A DNA stretch of 64,000 nt from Bacteroidales bacterium UBA5833. Its GTDB lineage: Bacteria > Bacteroidota > Bacteroidia > Bacteroidales > Lentimicrobiaceae. The notes under the pieces were generated by a model. It saw nothing but the letters and a program-made list of their open reading frames with translations. It had not been told where the DNA came from and did not search any database. Positions 51,717 to 62,500 of this stretch are shown piece by piece. Every line of letters starts with the position of its first letter. Positions within the stretch are counted from its first letter, which is position 1. A program made the position numbers and the translations under genes. The stretch covers positions 19,907 to 83,906 of the forward strand of contig DJGZ01000017.1 of assembly GCA_002433025.1 (NCBI GenBank). The letters run 5' to 3'.

Positions 51717-53143
51717 TGATCACCAGGCCATGATCATTCACTGCTTCAATACTTTAAATTATTAATAGCTAAAAACCTGATATTGTAACTTTTGTTTAAT
51801 AATTGAAGCAATCCGCATCCCCACAACCATAAGCCGCACCGACCGCATATAAGCAAACCGCCAAAATCTAACCTGATGAAGCAGGCGGCAAACAATGCAA
51901 TTCACCGGAAACTGTCCGGTCAAGGATTTCCTTTTCATATCTGCGAATCAGCAGATTGCCTGGTATTCTTTGGAAAACGCGCCCGGATATTCAGTTCAGT
52001 ATGGCGTGCGGGCAGAGTGATGCGAGTGAGTCAGGATTCAGTATAAAAGAATGCAATTGAATGACTTCTGAATCAAGCCTTTAAATATTCGGATTTTAAC
52101 ATTATATCAACGGTAAAGTCCTGCTTGTAAAGGCTGAAATACCAGCGATATGAAAACAAAGGTACGAAATAATAAATCGAAAATCAAGGTACTGATTTAT
52201 AAATTCAAACCTTAGATAGAATTTATTCAATATTTAGAACTATTAAATTCATAAAGCTTTATTAACTTGATATAGAAGCACTTAATTCGTACAGTCGCAA
52301 TTTGGGCTAAAATAAAGTAAAATATTTTTACATTTAATAAAAATATTAACAAAACAATCAGCGAATACCCACGAGTAAGCTAAAAAGAAAGCTATTCACA
52401 TTTAACTGATTTTATGTTGATTACAATCAAACCAATTTCAACTGTCCGGTTTTAAGGTTTGCGGACCTTAATCGCAGTAAAAAAAATGAATTTGCGGAAT
52501 TTGTGGTTATCAGGAAGATCCGCAAGAATAAATAAAATATTTTAAAATGCTTCAAAATTCAGCTGTTATCAAAAATATTGTCAGTAATCCCCCCCGCCTA
52601 TCAGGTATTCCGGCCATAAAATCAACCAGGCCAAAGGTAAAATCAGAAAATGCAAGACATCAGAACAAATTCTTATATATCTCTATTACAAATCATTAAA
52701 TTAATCATTTAACCAATTCTTTCAAGAAATCAAGCAATTTTACTCCAAATTTAGCAAAGAACTTTGAGCTGATAACCGGAACAGAATGGTAGAAAAACTC
52801 CCGTATCTGATCCGGGGATATTGAAGTCATCTTTTGAAAATGGCAGAATAGGTTTGAAATCATAAATCCGCAACTCTATGGCCGGATTTATAAATCTGAA
52901 CCTATCCCGTTTGCATGCCGCTTTCGCGCGCTGTACTTTGGTTCTGCTAATAAAACACCCCCCGTGCCGCCCGGAATATCTCGTATCACCTTGAATTACA
53001 GCACTTTTATTATTTCACTTTCATTTTAATCACGGCCGGTTTTTCTCCTATCCTCGCAGATTTTTGATGTATTCAGATTAATTAATTGATTTTCAGCAGG
53101 ATAATGCCAACAAACATAATTTATTAACCAAAACAACCGTGTT
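51717..53143. other. 1.4-kb AT-rich non-coding region before the giant secreted protein genes
   Basis: It contains no ORF worth calling and is visibly richer in A/T than the flanks, above all at 52140-52740. It separates a minus-strand regulator from the secreted-protein cluster. The only supported element is a promoter candidate at 52910-52940. The 10-mer ACTGTCCGGT occurs at about 51910 and again near 52440, which may be chance. Confidence 0.5.
52910..52940 (+). promoter_or_regulatory. Promoter candidate TTTG-N20-TACTTTG upstream of the 2,104-residue protein gene
   Basis: The -33 TTTG (52910-52913) and TACTTTG (52934-52940, one base short of TAnnTTTG) are 20 bases apart. Transcription would begin near 52946 and give an untranslated leader of about 200 bases. 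Confidence 0.5.
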
Positions 53144-56100
53144 ATGAGAAAATTATTTACATTACTAATTGTGCTGTTTCTATGGGCCGGAAGCTCGTGG
53201 GGGCAGGTAGATGTTCAAATCGGCAGTGGAACGACAACCACGACTTATCTTCCAATCTATTCATGCTATAACTACAGTTACAGCCAACAGATTTATTTAG
53301 GAAGCGAGTTACAGAATGCCGGTGGTGGGGTCGGAACGATTAATAAAATCCGATTTTATTATGCTTCAGGCGGTACCACCTTTGCTAACTGGTCAGACTG
53401 GACAGTTTACCTTGGTAACACAACGAAAACTGTTTTTGCGAATACTACAGACTGGGAGCCTTATGAAAATTTGACCCAGGTCTTTACAGGCACTATCACG
53501 CCTGTTACGGGGTCATGGGTGGAAATTACGTTAACGACTCCATATAACTACACGGGTGGTAACCTTATTGTTGCCGTTGATGAGAACTCCCCCAATTATA
53601 GCTGTACTGCATCGTGGCGTTCATTTGCATCCGGATCGAACCGGGGTATATTGTACTATTCTGATGGAACAAATCCTGATCCTGCAAGTCCTCCGGCTGC
53701 GAATTATGGACCTAATGCCAGTATTTCTCAGATTCAATTCAACATGGCAGCTTATGTTCCAACTACCCCCCCCAACTGCGCAACCCTGGTTTCCCCGGCC
53801 GACGCAGCAACCAATGTACCTGTGGGTGCCACGTTAAACTGGGCATCCGGTGGTGGTGCGCCAACAGGATATAATCTTTATTTTGGAGCCGATGAACTGC
53901 CCGCCACACCTATCGACCTAGGTCTCGTAACCACTTACGATCCTGCAGGAGATATGGATTACTCCACTACTTATTACTGGAAAGTGGTGCCATACAATGA
54001 TAATGGTGATGCAACCGTTTGCGCAGTTTGGTCATTTACCACAGGCCCTGACCCGACAGTCACTGTATTTCCATTTACCGAAGGGTTTGAAGGCGCTACT
54101 TTTCCGCCTTATGGATGGTCACAAATTACAGTTAGTGGCACTAGTCCCTGGATAATGTCCACAACAAGCCCACATTCAGGATTACAATGTGCCAGGGCGC
54201 CATGGGCCTCCGCAGGTGGTGAGCATCTGCTGATTACTCCACCACTCGATTTAACAACCGTTGATTATCGTTTGAAATTCTGGCTAAAAGGGAGTTCATC
54301 TGCCGGAACAGATTTAGAAGTACAGATAGCAACTAATAATTCATCTGCTTCCAATTTCACGACTACACTGGCAACTTACATAGCAGGCACCAATATGCCA
54401 ACTGTCTGGACTGAGCAAATAATTGACTTGTCAGCCTACGAGGACATTCAATATATTGCATTCAGATTGATTGATGATGATGGATATGCTTTTTACATAG
54501 ATGATGTCACCATTGAAGAAATTCCTGCAACACCCGTTTTCGAAATAACTCCTTTATCTAAAGATTATGGCAACCTGATAGTTGGCACTGTATCTGCCGC
54601 ACAGGTCTTTACCATTAGCAATAGTGGTGGTAGTACACTAACTATCAGCAACGGTGGCATTTCGTTGACAGGTACAAACCAGGGTGAGTTTACCCTTACC
54701 GATGCAAATTCATACCCAATTAGCCTGGCTAGCGGACAATCTGTTACGGTAAGTGTTGATTTTGCACCAAACACAGTTGGCAGCAAATCGGCAAACCTAC
54801 AGGTAGTTCACAATGCTACCGGTTCGCCTTCAACAGTTGCTCTTACGGGCTATGCCCTGCCTGTAGGTACTTTATTCGAAAGCTTTGAAGCAACCACCTT
54901 CCCCCCTGCAGGCTGGGCCAACCCCGGCACCTGGTCAAGATCTACTTCTTATTCTTATGAAGGCGTCGCTTCTGCTTATAAATTCACCACAGCTACCGCA
55001 AATTTATTAAGAACCCCCCTTGTTGCAATTAATAACAGCAGCACCCTGAATTTCTATGCCAGGACAAGCACTACCAGTATTTATCAAAGAATCCAGGTTC
55101 AATATTCAGATGATGGAACTACCTGGACAAATATTGGAACAGAAATTGAACTACCCAGCGCGGGTGCATTTGCTTTGTACACAATTGATCTTTCTTCCAT
55201 TCCTGCCGGCGATTATTATCTTGCCTTCAGCACTTATTATGCGACAGGCGGATCTGGCGGCAGTGTATACATTGACTACATTACAGGCCCTGTAACAGCA
55301 TCGGTGGTACCAGATGCCGTTACGCTTGTTGCGCCGGCTGATGCGGCAACCAATGTGAGTATAACCCCCAGCCTGAGCTGGACACCCGCCGCTACCGGCG
55401 GTGTACCAACAGGATACAAAATCTATCTCGATGAGAATACTGATCCGACAACCCTTCTTACAACAGTAACTGCTTCACCTTATGTGGTTGCAACCCCATT
55501 AGACTATTCAACAACCTACTATTGGAAAGTAGTTGCCACCAATGCAACAGGTGATGGAGAGGCAAGTGTGGTCAGGTCATTTACAACATTGGCCGACCCG
55601 ACTTTAACCCCACCATTTACACAAACTTTTGACACTTATCCCCCGCTTAACTGGACAGAAACATCAGGCTTGTTAGCCGATCCATCTGTTCTGACGGGAA
55701 CTTCAAGTGCCTGGACGGCTGACGGCTTTGCGAATGTCGGGACCACCGGTTCAGCCAGACTTGAAATCTGGAGTACAGGATTATATGCCTGGATGGTTAC
55801 TCCTCCTATCGACCTTGGCGATGGTTCAACTGATTATGAGTTGAGATTTGACCTGGCTCTAACTTTTTGGAATTCAACCGGCCCAGCTAACACAACAGGT
55901 GTGGATGATAAATTTGCCGTGGTCATTTCAACTGACAATGGACAAACCTGGAGTTCAGCCAACACCCTGCGTTTATGGGATAATGCTGGTTCTCCTTATG
56001 TTTATAACAACATATCAAACACGGGTGAAACAATTATTTTAGATCTGTCAGCATATAGTGGGGTTATAAAAATTGGATTCTATGGAGAATCAACAATTTC

Positions 56101-59100
56101 TAATGCAGACAATAATGTATATGTTGACAACTTAATCGTTCAGGAACCTCCAACCTGTGAAATGCCTCTTTCAGTGAATGTTCCCACTTACACACTGAAT
56201 TCGGCTACCATTACATGGACAGCCGCAATTCCAGCACCGGCAAATGGTTATGAATGGCAAGTTCTTGATGCCAGCCTGGCTGTTGTTGCCTCTGGAGCAA
56301 CTGCTGCAGGTGTTACTACAGCAAATGCAACAGGATTGGCTGCAAATACCTCCTATACCGCCGTGGTAAGGTCGGTTTGCGCTGTGAACGATTACAGCGC
56401 ATGGACATCTCCGGTTCCCTTCTATACAGGCTATTGTATTCCTGCGCCAACTTCGGTTGATGGACAAGGAATTACCAATGTAACTTTTAGCACTGTTAAC
56501 AATACTACCGGCGCTGAAACAGGCAACTATGGTGATTATTCCGCACAGATCGGAGATGTTAACCGCGATGCTACAGTTCCTGTTGCCATTACATTCCAGA
56601 CCGGTTACACCTATGATACCAAAATATGGATTGACTGGAATGATGACCTTGATTTCAGCGATGCAGGTGAAGAAGTATATTCCGGCACTTCATTAGCAAC
56701 AAATCCTACCACACTTGCAGCTTCTTTCATTGTGCCTTCAGATGCACCGCTCGGAAATCACAGGATGCGTATCGGCGGTGTTGACACGGGCCCACCAACA
56801 CCTTGTTATACAGGAAGCTATGGTTCATATGAAGACTATACGGTAAATGTTCTTGAAGCTTTGCCGACCGAAATGGTCAGGGGTGAAGTAACTGATTGTT
56901 ATACAGGCGCTTTCCTGGAAGGTGTTTCCGTATCAATTGCTGCTTTAACAACAACGACTGATGTGAATGGCTATTACGAGTTTCCTGAAGTTAATATAGG
57001 AACTTATGATCTGTCAGCCAGTCTGTCGGGTTACTTCAGCAAAACCATTACCGGTGTAGTTGTAGCAGAAGGTGCGACTACCACCCAGGATATCTGCCTG
57101 AATATTTATGTTGACCCGCCGCTGAACCTTCAGGCCAGTGTTGAAAATCAGGATGTGCATCTTACATGGAATGCACCGGGTGTTGTTCCGGAAAGTTTCA
57201 CCGATGGCTTTGAAAGCTATACTGACTTCTCGCTTAGCTTTCCCCCATGGTTAAACACTGACCTTGACCTTTCATCAACCTATTCTATCACGGACATTAC
57301 CTTCACGAATCAAGGATACACAGGCGCATTTATCACATTTAATCCCAGCACAACTGTGCCTGCGCTGACTGATGCCGCCTGGCTCGCACATAGCGGTAGT
57401 AAATATGCCGCATGTTTCTCTGCTACAACACCCCCCAATAACGATTGGTTGATCAGTCCTCAGGTTGCTATAGTAACCGGATCTCAACTTAAATTCTGGG
57501 CGAAAAGCGTTACTGATTTATACGGGCTTGAGCGCTTCAGGGTAGGAATTTCCGCTACTGGCACTGCAACAACTGATTTTACAATTATCAGCACAGAACC
57601 TTACGTAGAAGCACCTTTGGATTGGACAGAATACACCTTTGATCTTTCGGCTTATGTCGGGCAAAATATCTATGTAGCCATTAATTGTGTTTCAAGTGAT
57701 GCATTTGTCCTGATGATTGATGACTTTAGTATAGGTGTACCAGGCAAGAATGCTGAGCCAATTATTGCCAATCGCCCATCTGGCCAGCAATTAGTGAACC
57801 TACAGCCACCCACACGAAGTATTGTTAAGGGCTCCAATATAATTTCTGAAAAAGCCAATGTTGCTTTAATTGACAATACAACAGAAAACAACCGTGCACC
57901 AATGGCTACCTTAACCGGTTACAATATCTATAAAGATGAAGCATTTCTTGCTTTTACCACACTAACAGAGTATGATGACCTTACCCTCCCGGCCGGTACA
58001 TACAGCTACACTGTTACGGCTGTTTACAGCGAAGGTGAATCAGAACCTGCAGGCCCTGTAACTGTTGAAATTATCACATGCAATGTTCCGACCAATCTAC
58101 AGGTAACCGAATTTGATCAGACTACGGCTACCATCGGATGGACTGCACCCGATCCCGCTCCTGCCAATGGTTATGAATATGAAGTCAGAACCGACGGAGA
58201 TCCGGGCAGCGGAGCAACCGGACTTGCTGCCTCGGGAACTACGGCTGCAGGGGTGACCACCGCCAATATCACCGGGCTGGAAGATGGAACCATATATATG
58301 GTTTATGTACGTTCGGTATGCGGGACTGATAATTACAGCAATTGGACTGGTGGAGTGCAGTTTGTCACAACCTGCTTAGAACGGAATCTTCCATTTGCTG
58401 AAGACTTTGAAGAAAGTTCCGCAAATAGGAATTGCTGGACCATTTACAACATTGACCTTGCCGGTACTTCATGGGGACTTTCATCCGCATACAACCATAC
58501 AGAGGGCGGTGTCTTGTCAGCAGTTCATGCCTATGGCCCTTCGACCAATACGGAGGATGGTTACCTTGTCAGCCCCGGATTGATTATCCCGGCTTCAGGA
58601 TACATCGAACTCAGCTTCTGGTCATACAACAGTTTCCCGAGCTTTTATGACAAAAACAGTGTAATGATTTCTGCAGGCTCACCAGATCCTACAGACGGTG
58701 ATTATGTTGAAATCTGGTCACCTGCTTCCGTAACTGCCAGCTGGGCACAAACACTGCTGGACCTCAGCGCCTATCACGGACAGACCATTTATATCGCCTT
58801 CCGTTATCAAGGCAGTGATGCCCATAACTGGTATGTTGACGATGTAAGTGTTTCAGTGCAGACGCCTCCCACAAAAACCCTGAATCTGACCGATGTTCGT
58901 CTTGAGCACCTGTTTGTGACAGGAACCGGTGGTATGATGAACCAGGCTTACAATGCTAGTGGCCCACAATTTACCGCACCCACAGCCGATGTGATCACGG
59001 TAGAGTTACACGATGCTGCCACTTATGCTAATGTTCTCCGCACCTATACGGGTGTCGCGCTAAGTCAGACGGGAACTGCCAGTGTAACAGACATTGACCT

Positions 59101-59458
59101 GCCTGACGGCAGCTACCGGATTACCATCAGGCACCGCAATTCTGTTGAAACCACCTCCATGTTGCCCGTTGATTTCACCGGAGCCATTGTTTCATATTCA
59201 TTCGGAACCCAGGCTTCTGCATACGGAAATAACCTGAAACTGATAGATGGCTTCTACTGTATTTTCGGTGGCGATGTAAATCAGGACGGACAGGTTGAGG
59301 GACTTGATGTGACCGATATCGAAAATGGTGTCAATAGTTTCGCAACCGGATATCTTTCCATTGACGTTGACGGCGATGGTTCTCTTGGAATCAGTGATTA
59401 TTCCATCTGGGAAAACAACAACAACAACTTTGTTAAGAGAATCATCCCAAATCCTTAA
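53144..59458 (+). CDS. Giant secreted modular protein with EF-hand/dockerin-like C-terminus
   Basis: A protein of 2,104 residues with a signal peptide (MRKLFTLLIVLFLWAGSSWG). Modules in order: an N-terminal beta domain (21 to about 205); fibronectin-III-like (about 213-300, 724-816, 1003-1100, 1588-1745); choice-of-anchor J / cleaved-adhesin domains with the closing (Y/V)(I/V)DD motif (about 308-457, 576-716, 822-1003, 1350-1534, 1746-1906); choice-of-anchor D (about 466-572); GEVED (about 1100-1240); carboxypeptidase-regulatory-like (about 1244-1326). The last 195 residues are a beta domain followed by two EF-hand loops, DVNQDGQVEGLD and DVDGDGSLGISD. There is no T9SS sorting tail. It is probably a surface adhesin or matrix protein; the ligand is unknown. 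A terminator follows, then the 1,338-residue protein gene. Confidence 0.8.
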   Translation: MRKLFTLLIVLFLWAGSSWGQVDVQIGSGTTTTTYLPIYSCYNYSYSQQIYLGSELQNAGGGVGTINKIRFYYASGGTTFANWSDWTVYLGNTTKTVFANTTDWEPYENLTQVFTGTITPVTGSWVEITLTTPYNYTGGNLIVAVDENSPNYSCTASWRSFASGSNRGILYYSDGTNPDPASPPAANYGPNASISQIQFNMAAYVPTTPPNCATLVSPADAATNVPVGATLNWASGGGAPTGYNLYFGADELPATPIDLGLVTTYDPAGDMDYSTTYYWKVVPYNDNGDATVCAVWSFTTGPDPTVTVFPFTEGFEGATFPPYGWSQITVSGTSPWIMSTTSPHSGLQCARAPWASAGGEHLLITPPLDLTTVDYRLKFWLKGSSSAGTDLEVQIATNNSSASNFTTTLATYIAGTNMPTVWTEQIIDLSAYEDIQYIAFRLIDDDGYAFYIDDVTIEEIPATPVFEITPLSKDYGNLIVGTVSAAQVFTISNSGGSTLTISNGGISLTGTNQGEFTLTDANSYPISLASGQSVTVSVDFAPNTVGSKSANLQVVHNATGSPSTVALTGYALPVGTLFESFEATTFPPAGWANPGTWSRSTSYSYEGVASAYKFTTATANLLRTPLVAINNSSTLNFYARTSTTSIYQRIQVQYSDDGTTWTNIGTEIELPSAGAFALYTIDLSSIPAGDYYLAFSTYYATGGSGGSVYIDYITGPVTASVVPDAVTLVAPADAATNVSITPSLSWTPAATGGVPTGYKIYLDENTDPTTLLTTVTASPYVVATPLDYSTTYYWKVVATNATGDGEASVVRSFTTLADPTLTPPFTQTFDTYPPLNWTETSGLLADPSVLTGTSSAWTADGFANVGTTGSARLEIWSTGLYAWMVTPPIDLGDGSTDYELRFDLALTFWNSTGPANTTGVDDKFAVVISTDNGQTWSSANTLRLWDNAGSPYVYNNISNTGETIILDLSAYSGVIKIGFYGESTISNADNNVYVDNLIVQEPPTCEMPLSVNVPTYTLNSATITWTAAIPAPANGYEWQVLDASLAVVASGATAAGVTTANATGLAANTSYTAVVRSVCAVNDYSAWTSPVPFYTGYCIPAPTSVDGQGITNVTFSTVNNTTGAETGNYGDYSAQIGDVNRDATVPVAITFQTGYTYDTKIWIDWNDDLDFSDAGEEVYSGTSLATNPTTLAASFIVPSDAPLGNHRMRIGGVDTGPPTPCYTGSYGSYEDYTVNVLEALPTEMVRGEVTDCYTGAFLEGVSVSIAALTTTTDVNGYYEFPEVNIGTYDLSASLSGYFSKTITGVVVAEGATTTQDICLNIYVDPPLNLQASVENQDVHLTWNAPGVVPESFTDGFESYTDFSLSFPPWLNTDLDLSSTYSITDITFTNQGYTGAFITFNPSTTVPALTDAAWLAHSGSKYAACFSATTPPNNDWLISPQVAIVTGSQLKFWAKSVTDLYGLERFRVGISATGTATTDFTIISTEPYVEAPLDWTEYTFDLSAYVGQNIYVAINCVSSDAFVLMIDDFSIGVPGKNAEPIIANRPSGQQLVNLQPPTRSIVKGSNIISEKANVALIDNTTENNRAPMATLTGYNIYKDEAFLAFTTLTEYDDLTLPAGTYSYTVTAVYSEGESEPAGPVTVEIITCNVPTNLQVTEFDQTTATIGWTAPDPAPANGYEYEVRTDGDPGSGATGLAASGTTAAGVTTANITGLEDGTIYMVYVRSVCGTDNYSNWTGGVQFVTTCLERNLPFAEDFEESSANRNCWTIYNIDLAGTSWGLSSAYNHTEGGVLSAVHAYGPSTNTEDGYLVSPGLIIPASGYIELSFWSYNSFPSFYDKNSVMISAGSPDPTDGDYVEIWSPASVTASWAQTLLDLSAYHGQTIYIAFRYQGSDAHNWYVDDVSVSVQTPPTKTLNLTDVRLEHLFVTGTGGMMNQAYNASGPQFTAPTADVITVELHDAATYANVLRTYTGVALSQTGTASVTDIDLPDGSYRITIRHRNSVETTSMLPVDFTGAIVSYSFGTQASAYGNNLKLIDGFYCIFGGDVNQDGQVEGLDVTDIENGVNSFATGYLSIDVDGDGSLGISDYSIWENNNNNFVKRIIPNP

Positions 59459-59466
59459 AATTTTTG

Positions 59467-59498
59467 AGGAATCCCTCTTAATCCAGAGGGATTCCTTT
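59467..59498 (+). terminator. Terminator after the 2,104-residue protein gene
   Basis: A perfect 12-bp stem (59467-59478 with 59485-59496), 6-base loop and a short T tail, 8 bases after the stop. The weak T-run may allow some readthrough into the next gene. Confidence 0.75.
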
Positions 59499-59550
59499 CA
59501 ATCAATATGTTAATCCTTAAAATTCAAATCTAAACCCAAAACAAACAATT

Positions 59551-62500
59551 ATGAGAAAACTAATCACTCATTTAATCATGGCATTACCCTTGCTGGCATT
59601 GTTTTTCAGTGTCCCAACGGCAGATGCCCAGCGGATGTACGGAACCCGTGTCCTTCAGGATTTTGAGACAACTATTCGCAATGTAACTCCTTCAACTACA
59701 AACTTAGGTCGATTCGATTTCGATCTATATTTATTAGACACTGATCCTTCACAGGACTTCGTGCTCGCTGGCTACCAGGCTGGTATTTATGTTAACCCGG
59801 GTATACTTCCTCCCGGTGCAACGGTAACTGTAGCCATTCTGAACAATAGTTCTTATTCAGGTCTTTTGCCAGCTCAACAGCCCCAAAACGTTGAGTACGA
59901 TCCAGCTACCAATCTCATTAAACTTGCTGGCCGTGTACCACCAGGACCTGGATTTGTAACAGGTCCAGATACTTATACTCCGTCCGGAACAATTATCAGC
60001 AAAACCGGTGATGGAACAAGAATATGCAGATTAAGGTTTACTGCCTCCCTGCCGCTTGTAACCAATTCACAGGGCAATTTCGAATTTATGTCGTCTGAAG
60101 TAACTGTTCCGCTTTATGCTACCAGGGTTTCCCATTATGACTATACCAATGCTACCATAGTCTATGATGAAGATATTGAAGAATATGTATGGGGAACTCC
60201 TCCTCTGAACGTTCAACTTGCAGTTATTCCGGGATTAGTTGGAGAACCCGGGACAAATGCCCATGTTTACTCTAACCCAATTTTTAATCCATCAACCTGC
60301 GAAGATCCTACATTGTTTAATGTTACCGGCGGTGGTTCATATTGCGAAGGTGGCGATGGTGTTGCTGTCGGCCTTGATGGTTCTCAGCTTGGTGTTAATT
60401 ATGCAATTGTTCCCGGAACTCAGGTTATCGCTGGTACCGGCTCCGCCATCACCTTTGACAACCAGTTGGCTGGAACATATACAATAACTGCTACCAGCGA
60501 TGGTACTAACCCTCTTATTTGTACCGATCCGGTAAATATGACAGGTGTAGCTGTTGTTATTGCCACACCGCTGCAAGTTTCAACTGTTTCAATCGTTGCT
60601 GATCCGTCCGGACCCGTATGTGCCGGAACAACGGTAAACTTTACCGCAACCCCGGAAAACGGCGGCGACCAGCCGGCCTATGAGTGGTTTGTAGGCGGCG
60701 TTTCCCAGGGCATCGATTTTACAGGTTCATTCTCCTATGTCCCTGTTGACGGAGATGCCGTTTATGTTGTAATGATCCCCGATATTCTGTGCTCGGCAGG
60801 AAATGCCACTTCAAATACCATAGATATGGTGGTTGAAGAACCGCTCCCGGTCAGCGTAAGCATTGAAGCCGACGATACCGAGGTGTGCGCAGGCACCAGC
60901 GTTACATTCACCGCCACACCGGTGAACGGAGGAACCCCTGACTACCAGTGGTACCTGAATGGCAACACGGTCGGCAACAACAGCGCCATCTATAGTGTCA
61001 TTCCGGAAAACGGAGACCAGGTTTACGTAGTGATGAACTCAAGCCTTGAATGCACTACCGGTAATCCAGCCACTTCAAATACAGTTGCAATTACCGTGAA
61101 CCCGGTGCTGTCACCTTCGGTAAGCATTGTAGCCGATCCCGCCGGCGCCGTTACACCGGGAACAAGCGTTACATTTACAGCTACCCCGGTAAACGGAGGT
61201 GTACCTACCTATACCTGGTTTGTTAATTATGGTTCGGTAGGCAGCGGGAATCCCTATACCTACATCCCTGCAAACGGCGATTTAGTTTATGTTGAAATGA
61301 TCTCCTCCGAAGAGTGCGTTGACTCCCCGGTTGTTTTTTCAAATCAGATCACCATGGTGGTTGAAGAAATCATTCAGCCGCCCGTTGCTTTTGAAATGAC
61401 AGGCGGAGGCTCCTACTGCGAAGGAGAGGATGGCGTTGTGGTCGGACTATCGGGATCTGAGATCGGGGTAACTTACACCCTCTATCAGGATGCCACAGCA
61501 GTGGCTTCGACACCCGGGACAGGCGCTGCCCTTGACTTTGGGCTCAGACTCGAAGGCGTTTACACTGCCAGCGGAACCAATGCAGGGGGAACAACAGCTA
61601 TGACCGGAAGCGCCATTGTGATCGAAAATGCGCTGCCGGTAGTTACCTGTCCCGCCGATATGGATGTTTGTATCAATGCTGGTGGTCAGACCCTTGCCGG
61701 CGGAAGCCCGACAGGCGGCGTGTACTCAGGCAACGGTGTAACTGACGGCATATTTTATCCCGCAGTTGCCAATCTTGGAACTCATACAATTACGTATACC
61801 TATACAGATTCAGAAACCGGCTGCACCGGATTCTGCACCTTCACCATAACCGTACTTCCCACTCCAGCAGCTGCCGGCGCAATCAATGGCCTGGCCGTGG
61901 TCACCGAAGGCGATATGGGCGTTGCCTATAACGTTGGTGAAATCACCCATGCTACAGCGTATGTCTGGGCCTACAGCGGCACAGGCGTGACCATCAACGG
62001 AACCGGTAATGTGATTACCCTCGACTTTGCCATCGGGGCAACCAGCGGTGTATTATCCGTTTATGGCACAAACAGCTGTGGAATGGGCGCGGAATCATTC
62101 TTTGACATTATTGTTGAGCCCCTTGTCATTTCCTGCACTGAAACTACCTGGACCGGACTCGTTGATGAAGACTGGTTTAACGCCGGAAACTGGAATCCCT
62201 GCGTACCAACCGCTGAAACGGATGTAACCATCCCCGGCGGGGTACCTAATTTCCCGACGCTTACCGTTGCTGCTGAATGCGCAAGCATGCTGATTCTCGA
62301 CGGAGGTTCATTTATTGGTGCAGAGTACCTGACTGTAGCCGAAGCCGAAGTACAGCGCTATTTTGCCAACTCCGACTTCCACTTCCTGTCATCACCAGTT
62401 ACCAACATTAACTTTGGCACTGTATTCCCTTTGAACCAGGATGCCGTTTGGGCGCGCGAATATGACGAACCTTCAGGTGACTGGGTCAATTTGTTTGTAT

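Noticed and set aside
59270..59458. Reading the EF-hand end of the 2,104-residue protein as a cellulosomal dockerin
   Set aside because: There are no cohesin domains, no glycoside hydrolase modules and no scaffoldin in the window; the loops are dockerin-like only in sequence.
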